Source: Antedon mediterranea | Lineage: Eukaryota > Echinodermata > Crinoidea > Comatulida > Antedonidae | DNA length: 64,000 bases | Assembly (NCBI RefSeq): GCF_964355755.1 | Contig: NC_092671.1 | Location: forward strand, 8,689,001 to 8,753,000 | Direction: 5' to 3' | Shown: in pieces, positions 14,401-26,400 of the stretch | Numbering within the stretch: position 1 is the first letter of the stretch | How the letters are laid out: every line of letters begins with the position of its first letter | Notes under the pieces: generated by a model | What the model was told of the DNA's origin: nothing | Seen by the model: the letters and a program-made list of their open reading frames with translations, nothing else | The model's database searches: none | Position numbers and translations under genes: made by a program

Positions 14401-17400
14401 TTTTCACAAAAGTCAGAAAATTATTCAATCTATTGCTGCTAGTAATGACGCTGGTAATGACACAACAATGAACATTTTCCAACATATCAAACACATAACA
14501 ATAAAAGTGGGACGAATCCAAAATAAATCCGATAAATAATGACTGGACAAATGTGTACTTTATATTCAAAATACAAATCATTAAAAAAAATCCATTAAAG
14601 CGTGGATTTTCCCGTTAAGATTATCCGCAAATGATTGCAACTGACGACACGATATTTTAGCTGTTAATATTTTACTTTAAATTACCAAATGTTTCTAACA
14701 AAGAGTAATGGTACATGCCAGGAATAATTGAGTACTATGTTTCACCAACATTAAAGCGACTCCAAATTCCATGCTTTGCTGAATGTTCAAAATGTTAATA
14801 TTTTATAAATCAACGTTTTTCCAATTTGTGAATATGTGTTTTCTGATAGGTCTATAGAAAATATGACCATTTTAAAAATTATGTATTTTTCATAATATTT
14901 CTATTTTACTATAAATTAGGCCCAATGCTCATTTAAGGATTAAGTGGATTCATGAAACCTAAAATTAAAAGGACATTTCAGACTTTGTGATCCTCAAACA
15001 TAAACGATCAGTCTCTACATGAACTTGAATGGAATAGTATGGAACAATGATGAGGCTATCGGTACAGTCAACTGTAGAATTCTATTGACACAGTCAACTG
15101 TGTGCCTTTGTTCTGTCTATTGGCACAGAGAACTAGACATGTGGTTGACTGTTCAGGAAAAAACTCTACATTAGGTGCATGGTTAACCATGACAATAGAA
15201 AATAATAAATAAAATGCATGCGTTGACCATACCGAAAGACAATGAGAAAAAAAAAATGGAATTCTTCGTCTGTTTATATATACCTGTCTCTTTCAGACCT
15301 TTATCTTTCTTCAATGTATCATTTCTTTTATCATTATTTCAAGTTTGATATATTTCATAAGACAACATGCACTATAGAAAAACAATAATAGAAAATAGCT
15401 ATAGAAAAAAATCACATTGAGAAAATCTAAATAAAATTTCTTTAGGTAATCTTAGACAATGTAGGTTAGGTCAGGAGGCATTAAACGAATGATGATAATT
15501 TAACTTTCGAAAAGCAGCAGGAATATTATTTACAGCTAAAAATTCAAGCCGAGTAGAAAATGTAAAAGTGAAATGCGTAGGTTTGTTTTAAAATTGCACA
15601 ATTATAAACAAGAGTCAGTACACATACAAATGAAGAGATAGTGCACTATTATACAAACAGTTTAAAAAGATATAGTTGACAATACTAACAAAGACACAAA
15701 TATTGTACAAATACAAATAAGAAAGACAATGCACTATTATTTACAGCAAATATTTGTCGACATGTTAACAAGATTAGAATGCGAGCTTGAGAAAACTCCC
15801 TATTTAATATACTGTAAGAATAGTAAAAAGCCTATGTTCAAATTCTTTATTCAGGGAAGGTTGAAACCATAATGTGAATAGATTTGATGTACAGTTAGAC
15901 TAGAGGCCATTATAATAAAAATTAATTATTTTAATACATTCATTGTATTATTTAATATAATTATTATAACAAATGGCGACTGACCCAAGTGGAATTATTA
16001 GTTTTCAACAACCACGATAATGAGATGAATGGTTGTCTTTTTATAGGATAATAGAAACTTATGTATGACCGTTTCAGTCGCTTGAAGCCACCATTAAAAA
16101 AGGTATAGCTGTTTAATACTACTAGTGACCGAAACAATCATGTCAATTTCTATTAGTTTTCAATATGTTTAAAGAATAACATTATTCTCAATCGTCAGAA
16201 AGAAAGATTGTGCCAACAGAAACATTACTTTCAGACGTGCCTATACTTCACTTCCATTGCCTCGTCATTCAGATGGGATGTCTAGTTGTTGGTCTTACTG
16301 TATATTGTTTATCTGGTGTACTGCAGATCAAGAATGGCTGTTTAGTTGTGGTGCCTACTTGACTCTAATTATTCGGTTTATTGTAATAGTATACATTTTA
16401 GTATTGTTCCACGCCCGATATACCATACGTGGTATAATATGCAAAAATTACATGATAAAATTCAATTAAATTCAATTTAATTTCTTTATTGCTGCAAATG
16501 CCATCAAGGGCTAATATCCGCTTAAACATACTACATCATACAAACATAATTATACATATTTACATTTAAAATTTAACACATAAAAATTATAGTCATTACT
16601 ACTGTAGTAGTTATTATTTATAATTATTGTAATTATTTTTAATGATTATTGCTATACTTATTATAATAATTAATAAAAGTGAACGAATTATAGGTTACAT
16701 CTTAAGGGCAGTTTTAATGTCAAGCACAGAAGAGGAAGACACGTTAAGATGATAAGATTGATCGAGTGAGAGTGAGTGAGGTAGAGTAGAGTGAAGAAAA
16801 TGAGTAGTATGTCCTTTAAAGAGAAGATGAGAAGAGTGTCAATTGTGGGGAAGGACCATAGACATATTACGAACAGGAGGAAGAAATGGACAAAGAGGGT
16901 GTTCAGGGGACTGCATGATGGCACAAATAAATTTAATTTAAATAAAATGGTAACAGTAGAAAGTTATGGAATTTACATTTCTGATGTGTAAAATCACTAT
17001 AAAGTATAAAGTACGGCTACAAAACATTTATTTACCTTTCCTAATACTTTATACCAAAAGATTAGAACTTAAAATGAACCAACTAGCTTTTTAACTAGAT
17101 TCAACATACGTAGTAGACACGTGAGACGAATACACTATACTAGACTTATACAGCCCGATTACTCCACATGTTTTGATCTCACCATTAAACGTATAAAATA
17201 AAACAGCATCAGAGTAATAAAAGATAATCTATGTCATTTTAACGTTGCTCAGATGCAATCATAATCAGTGGGTCTTGAAACCTATCATCTACAGTATAGA
17301 ATCAGGTTTAAATAATACAAATTGATGCGGCATGTATATACTCTCACTGCCAATGTATAAATAGAAACATGATCCGTATTATATTAAAATACATAAATAA

Positions 17401-20400
17401 AATTGCGAAATATATCTTATTGCATAGCAACTTCTACATATTTTTATTACATCATTTTTTGATGATTTATTAATATTATTATTAATCCTAATGCCGTAAA
17501 GTTTGATATTATATTTGTTCAATCATCTACAATTTATACTGTGGGTATAGGCCATTTGTTTTATCAAAAACTGAATGATTTGATGGTACTGTATATTGTT
17601 TTGTACTGTATAGGCTTAAAATACATATTAACTTCATTATACAGGTAGCCAAATTATTCAAAATTGAATTATGCACTATTATTTAACAGATACAATTATT
17701 GATAAATATTTATATTACATTATCTAGGATTTGTTACTAATATCACACATGCATGTTTTATATGCATCATCTGAAATGATTATATTTATTATATCTAGAT
17801 ATTATATATATTGTATATTTTGTTTGACTAAATGATAAGAGAAACAGGCATCAATAACGTAAATAGAAAATTCAAAATTGTTATTAAATATAGTTTTTTA
17901 TAGTTTATCAACATTAACATATATTCACACTAATAGCTAAAAATATATTATACCTACACGCCTCATTTACATGATAATTATGTATTGTTTCGAAAAAAAT
18001 AAAATTGACATACTTTCAACTTTTTTTCACAGCTTCTTGTACGTTGTCATCAATTTATGATGAATATTTATGAACTACGGTGGTCGTCTCAATTTAATTA
18101 AATTTATTATTTGAATTAATTTAAATTTCTTTTTGATGATTGTTACAAACTAGCTACTAGATTATAATTGGTTTTAATGAGAGTATTAATAGTAGGTTAA
18201 TTAAATAATAGAAACCGGTTTTTATTATTTTATACTGATATACAGTAAGTCAATACTTTACCAAATATCGTTAATTATAATGTACTGCAAATAACTACAC
18301 TAATTTTATTCTGTCTTATTCATTTAATTTCAATGTGTGATCATTTATTTTTTTCTGCAATGTGGCCTACATATGCAACAAAAATACACCTCACGCACAA
18401 GAACAATGAAACCTGTAAAATTAAATTATTATCTGACTATAAATAATGTGTGTATATTACGTACTAAATGAACTACTTTTAAATAATTTATGTTTAAATA
18501 CGCCTTTTTTATTATATCAAATTACCTGTTTAACTAATATACAATAAATAATTTTTGCAAATAAAATACTATATAACTTTCATATTTCAAGGTTATTCTA
18601 TTATTCAATTAGCTATTAAACTGTAATAATAATAGACAAAGAAGTTAATAGTTGAAATAAAGTGGACTGAATCAATAGACAGACAGACAGTATTTGTAAA
18701 CATTAAGCATCTTCTTAAAATATTCTCTCTAAAATTGTCAAAATAAAAATAATGCATAAAATGATAGGTAGCAAGGAATAAAGTTTTGTTTTCTTTTGTT
18801 TAGAGAAAAGTCAGCTTTTATTTTGGGGCAGCAAATGAAGGTAGGAAAATTTGACAAACTAAAACTGTTGCAAAACTTGGACGGAATGCACAAGTGCATC
18901 AGTCTGATAAGTATACTACTCGACTATTTACCAAATGCTAGACCTCTTAAAGGGTTATGACCAGCAACCTGTGTATATGGCCTGGTGAAGTCTGATGAGA
19001 AGAGGTACAATTATTACAATCCAGGAAAATTATTCTTTTAAGTCTCTATCTCGGCAGCATTTGCTTGCCTTAATTTCACAATGGGCCAATTAAGCAAGTT
19101 CTGAAGGCTGTGTCAAATTATTTTACTAATACTTTTTAACATTTCTGCTTTAAATGGATATTACAATTAAAAAGAATTGAGCACCAGTTCAATACAGCAT
19201 ACATTGTTCAATTATCATTGGCAATAATAGTTTTAAAAAAGATGATCCTAAAAAGAAACTTTGAGATTGAGAATATCAAATGTATGCGTTTAGAATCTAT
19301 ACCAGTTGTTTAACAAAAGCAAGAAATGAGAAATAAAATGTAATGCTTATCAATTAATTCAACGGGTTACTGCACTTTGATCATAAACGGTACATTTATA
19401 AGTTGTATGACATGGAAAAATCAATTTACCAAGCACAATGTGTACTTCAACGCAATCAATTTTTACATTTAGAAGAATAGAAAATGAAAAGGAAATATTA
19501 AATGTACTGTATGCCTACAATACACCATGAACAAAATACATATATAATATTTATTCCATGAGTAAAATTTACTTTCAGAGATGAATTTATATACAATCAT
19601 TTTTCATTTCATAAAGAATGTTTTGTATCTTCGTATCTTTTGTTAAATTTTCTAGTTTCGCAAAAGGTGTGCATTTACAAATTCTACAGTCTCTACAATT
19701 CTAAGAGTTCTTCCAGAGCAACACACAGAATATATAGGTCAAACCTTCACCAATACAGCTATGGCTTGGCGCCCTTTACAAGTAATTATTTAAGAATAGT
19801 AAGCCAAACGCGAAGACTGACTGACCTTGAATTTCTATCTAGATAATGGGAACCATTTACATGTATCCATCATGGGATGATGTACGCATGCTCACATCTG
19901 GAGTCTAATTGTCTACCACTTGCCGCATTGCGTGCGTGTGAAATCAAGGCCAGAATCTTTCCCGTCCTGGTTTACTAAAACGACTAGAATAAATTTTGTT
20001 TTTAAATAGAGGAAAAATAAATAGAGTAGAAGTGTATAAACCATTCTGACGAGCATTATTCTTCTATGCCTTTTGAAATGTATTGCGATCAAGTTGGAGG
20101 GGGTCGGTTCTCAAAATTTCTCAATCTGTAAATCAGAATTGAAAGATTAATAATCTTCTATTTGCTATGGCCATACAAATCTAAGAAGGGTGGCAGTAGA
20201 AATAGAAAACATAACATTATATGCTGATAGAAAATGGCACAAAACTTGTCCTCATCTCTCAATATAAATAGGAAGACTTGATCAATGATAAATTAAACCT
20301 TTATGTTCAGAGTAATTTCTTTTTCTAAATTTGTTTAAAGGCAAACCATGTATCAGTAACATTTTAAACACAACACTAACAGTAACAATCGGAAAAAAAA

Positions 20401-23400
20401 AATAGTAATGCTGTTTATGTGATATTTCAACTGAAATTTTTATTATTAGGTTTCAGTATTATGTGATTGCTGATGGTTTTATTTGAAATATTTAACCATT
20501 TTTTTAAAGGTGAACCATGACATGGTCGTGTATTAGTAACATTTTAAACGCAACACTAACAATCCTACAAAAATTGTAATGCTGTTCATGTGATATATTT
20601 CAACTGAACTTTTTTTTATTAGGTTTCAGTATTAATTTGATTGCTGATGGTTAATAAATTAAGTTGTATGATGTTGGATTGAACTTTCCAAATCAAAACT
20701 TAATCGTGCATTACTGACGACACATTTCTTGTTCGATATCTCCACTTGATTACTTTTGCTGATGAAAATTGACTGCATGCTAAATTTAGTCATTTTCAGA
20801 TTGTTTTATTATTAATAGTGTAATATAAATAAATTCTTTTTTTTCAATGTACTCGATATTTTTAAAGTTGAAATATCGTTTAGTAAGCTTCATAATGATT
20901 AAATTTAATATGTATATCTAAACGAAGAATCCAGTAACATTTTTAAAAACGCTCTTAGTCTTATCTTAACGGTGATGCTTATATGACGCTCATGTGATTT
21001 TCATGCTTATAACAAAAGCCTGGGATTATTTAAACTATAGCTTGGCTATATTAAAAAATTCAACAAAGAAGACTGTATGTCTTCATAATCACAGCAGCAG
21101 TAGAGGTTTTATATAGCAAAAATTGTTTTTGTTATAGCATATAGTTCAGTACTACTATTCTTTGCTGCGTCAACTAGGAATAACACCCTTTTTTCAAAAT
21201 ACTAATCTTTCCTAAGACAATTCCTATGCAATAGAAATATTTTTATGATGAGCAAACGCCTCTCTCTCTCTCTTTATCTTTACAGTAGTATATCCCCATA
21301 TTCTTACATACAGTAGTCTGGAGAAATAGTAAACATGCATCAACAATGATAGAGAGTTAAAAATAAAAAATGGATACTAGGAAGATGCATTTGGCACTCC
21401 TAGACGTGATATTCATTTTAAAATTTTGAATTTGTTTCAATTTCTCGCCTACCTACACCTTTTCAAATCCTACAGAGAAGATTGATCGATTTTAAAGACG
21501 ACAAGACGAAACTGGAAAGATTATCTTTCCTTCCAGTCTGTAAAATAGATCTTGGTCTGTTAGCTGTCATTGAAAATTATAATTAAAGTTAAATTGCGAA
21601 ATTGCTGACGGTTTTCTCAAAATGTTACTTTTGATGTTATGAAGTTTCCAGGGAGCTGTTGCGAATAATTTTATAGTCGGTAAATTATTGCTATACTTCT
21701 AATTACTGTACAACTTGTTTATATGCACACAACTTTAAACTTTCTAGTATCTTCTTGAAACGACATTAAATTACACTACAATTGATAATTGCTACAGATA
21801 TGTAAAAACCAATCAACCAACGCATTGTAAATTACCAAGCAATCAGACAAACTTTAATTAAAGTACTAGTATAATTTAAATTCTGTAATTAGACTTCAAC
21901 TAAAACGATTTCGCATTGAGCGAATAATATTCCCACGTGGACAAAAGCCACAAAACAATATATATGAATATTGTTTAAGGTGGTACAATCACATCACATG
22001 ATAAGTTCCTCATAACCAAATTAAATATAACTTATCGGGATATGATGTGTATTGATTATCAACTTTACACAATTGGTATGAAATTCACAATTTGCATCTA
22101 GCAGACAAATAAAATGACCGACAGATTAGTGCCATCATTTAACTGGTCAATTGTAAACTAGTAAAACCAGTCAAGCATGAAACCAATTTAAATTTGACTT
22201 TTATAACGCATGCAGTTTACATTTTCCACTTGGTTAGACTTACCGCTTCAGTGTGTATCGGGTGCGTGGCAAAGAGTAAACCGGCGATGAACGATGCTTT
22301 ACTATCGTGAAACAGTAGTTCGTTAATACAATGCGTAAATAGACAAGAGACAATCATATGTAGAACAACATTTGTTAAATGGTACCCAAAGGGGTCGAGT
22401 CCGCCAAACATGTAATTCAACCTGAAAAATATCAATTGAAACAAGTGTTACTTTGACAGTTTAATTTCCTTTTCATCATGAATACATATTTGTATGAATA
22501 CATAATTATGTAGGGTAGTAAAGTAGAACATATAAAATAATACGAATACACTGCATATGACTGAATATGTACTGCATGTGACTGAATATGTACTGCATGT
22601 GACTGAATATGTACTGCATGTGACTGAATATGTACTGCATATGACTGAATATGTACTGCATATGACTGAATATGTACTGCATATGACTGAATATGTACTG
22701 CATGTGACTGAATATGTACTGCATGTGACTGAATATGTACTGCATATGACTGAATATGTACTGCATATGACTGAATATGTACTGCATATGACTGAATATG
22801 TACTGCATATGACTGAATATGTACTGCATATGACTGAATATGTACTGCATATGACTGAATATGTACTGCATGTGACTGAATATGTACTGCATGTGACTGA
22901 ATATGTACTGCATGTGACTGAATATGTACTGCATGTGACTGAATATGTACTGCATGTGACTGAATATGTACTGCATGTGACTGAATATGTACTGCATATG
23001 ACTGAATATGTACTGCATATGACTGAATATGTACTGCATGTGACTGAATATGTACTGCATATGACTGAATATGTACTGCATATGACTGAATATGTACTGC
23101 ATATGACTGAATATGTACTGCATGTGACTGAATATGTACTGCATATGACTGAATATGTACTGCATATGACTGAATATGTACTGCATGTGACTGAATATGT
23201 ACTGCATATGACTGAATATGTACTGCATATGACTGAATATGTACTGCATGTGACTGAATATGTACTGCATGTGACTGAATATGTACTGCATATGACTGAA
23301 TATGTACTGCATATGACTGAATATGTACTGCATGTGACTGAATATGTACTGCATGTGACTGAATATGTACTGCATATGACTGAATATGTACTGCATATGA

Positions 23401-26400
23401 CTGAATATGTACTGCATGTGACTGAATATGTACTGCATATGACTGAATATGTACTGCATATGACTGAATATGTACTGCATGTGACTGAATATGTACTGCA
23501 TATGACTGAATATGTACTGCATATGACTGAATATGTACTGCATATGACTGAATATGTACTGCATATGACTGAATATGTACTGCATGTGACTGAATATGTA
23601 CTGCATGTGACTGAATATGTACTGCATATGACTGAATATGTACTGCATGTGACTGAATATGTACTGCATGTGACTGAATATGTACTGCATATGACTGAAT
23701 ATGTACTGCATATGACTGAATATGTACTGCATATGACTGAATATGTACTGCATGTGACTGAATATGTACTGCATATGACTGAATATGTACTGCATATGAC
23801 TGAATATGTACTGCATGTGACTGAATATGTACTGCATGTGACTGAATATGTACTGCATATGACTGAATATGTACTGCATGTGACTGAATATGTACTGCAT
23901 ATGACTGAATATGTACTGCATATGACTGAATATGTACTGCATATGACTGAATATGTACTGCATATGACTGAATATGTACTGCATATGACTGAATATGTAC
24001 TGCATGTGACTGAATATGTACTGCATATGACTGAATATGTACTGCATATGACTGAATATGTACTGCATGTGACTGAATATGTACTGCATATGACTGAATA
24101 TGTACTGCATGTGACTGAATATGTACTGCATGTGACTGAATATGTACTGCATATGACTGAATATGTACTGCATGTGACTGAATATGTACTGCATGTGACT
24201 GAATATGTACTGCATGTGACTGAATATGTACTGCATGTGACTGAATATGTACTGCATGTGACTGAATATGTACTGCATGTGACTGAATATGTACTGCATA
24301 TGACTGAATATGTACTGCATGTGACTGAATATGTACTGCATGTGACTGAATATGTACTGCATGTGACTGAATATGTACTGCATATGACTGAATATGTACT
24401 GCATATGACTGAATATGTACTGCATGTGACTGAATATGTACTGCATGTGACTGAATATGTACTGCATGTGACTGAATATGTACTGCATGTGACTGAATAT
24501 GTACTGCATGTGACTGAATATGTACTGCATGTGACTGAATATGTACTGCATGTGACTGAATATGTACTGCATGTGACTGAATATGTACTGCATATGACTG
24601 AATATGTACTGCATGTGACTGAATATGTACTGCATGTGACTGAATATGTACTGCATATGACTGAATATGTACTGCATGTGACTGAATATGTACTGCATGT
24701 GACTGAATATGTACTGCATATGACTGAATATGTACTGCATATGACTGAATATGTACTGCATGTGACTGAATATGTACTGCATGTGACTGAATATGTACTG
24801 CATGTGACTGAATATGTACTGCATGTGACTGAATATGTACTGCATGTGACTGAATATGTACTGCATGTGACTGAATATGTACTGCATGTGACTGAATATG
24901 TACTGCATGTGACTGAATATGTACTGCATATGACTGAATATGTACTGCATGTGACTGAATATGTACTGCATATGACTGAATATGTACTGCATGTGACTGA
25001 ATATGTACTGCATATGACTGAATATGTACTGCATATGACTGAATATGTACTGCATATGACTGAATATGTACTGCATATGACTGAATATGTACTGCATGTG
25101 ACTGAATATGTACTGCATATGACTGAATATGTACTGCATATGACTGAATATGTACTGCATGTGACTGAATATGTACTGCATATGACTGAATATGTACTGC
25201 ATGTGACTGAATATGTACTGCATATGACTGAATATGTACTGCATATGACTGAATATGTACTGCATGTGACTGAATATGTACTGCATGTGACTGAATATGT
25301 ACTGCATATGACTGAATATGTACTGCATGTGACTGAATATGTACTGCATGTGACTGAATATGTACTGCATGTGACTGAATATGTACTGCATATGATTGAA
25401 TATGTACTGCATGTGACTGAATATGTACTGCATATGACTGAATATGTACTGCATATGATTGAATATGTACTGCATGTGACTGAATATGTACTGCATGTGA
25501 CTGAATATGTACTGCATATGACTGAATATGTACTGCATGTGACTGAATATGTACTGCATATGACTGAATATGTACTGCATATGACTGAATATGTACTGCA
25601 TGTGACTGAATATGTACTGCATGTGACTGAATATGTACTGCATATGACTGAATATGTACTGCATATGACTGAATATGTACTGCATATGACTGAATATGTA
25701 CTGCATATGACTGAATATGTACTGCATATGACTGAATATGTACTGCATGTGACTGAATATGTACTGCATGTGACTGAATATGTACTGCATATGACTGAAT
25801 ATGTACTGCATATGACTGAATATGTACTGCATATGACTGAATATGTACTGCATATGACTGAATATGTACTGCATGTGACTGAATATGTACTGCATGTGAC
25901 TGAATATGTACTGCATATGACTGAATATGTACTGCATATGATTGAATATGTACTGCATATGACTGAATATGTACTGCATGTGACTGAATATGTACTGCAT
26001 GTGACTGAATATGTACTGCATATGACTGAATATGTACTGCATGTGACTGAATATGTACTGCATATGACTGAATATGTACTGCATATGACTGAATATGTAC
26101 TGCATGTGACTGAATATGTACTGCATGTGACTGAATATGTACTGCATATGACTGAATATGTACTGCATGTGACTGAATATGTACTGCATGTGACTGAATA
26201 TGTACTGCATGTGACTGAATATGTACTGCATATGATTGAATATGTACTGCATGTGACTGAATATGTACTGCATATGACTGAATATGTACTGCATATGATT
26301 GAATATGTACTGCATGTGACTGAATATGTACTGCATGTGACTGAATATGTACTGCATATGACTGAATATGTACTGCATGTGACTGAATATGTACTGCATA

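Larger units (their letters stand above)
9662..22243. other. TMTC intron 2
   Basis: 12.6 kb of intron holding the ATCAGTAT minisatellite, a SINE-like repeat (10471), duplications at 10160 and 20336, a family A MITE (12781), A-rich repeat fragments (11180-11290, 16470-16990) and a CT microsatellite near 21262. No confident gene. Confidence 0.5.

Noticed and set aside
15060-15120. CACAGTCAACTGTG imperfect palindrome as an operator-like site
   Set aside because: It is a short AT-rich-context palindrome without any supporting neighbour; no evidence of function.
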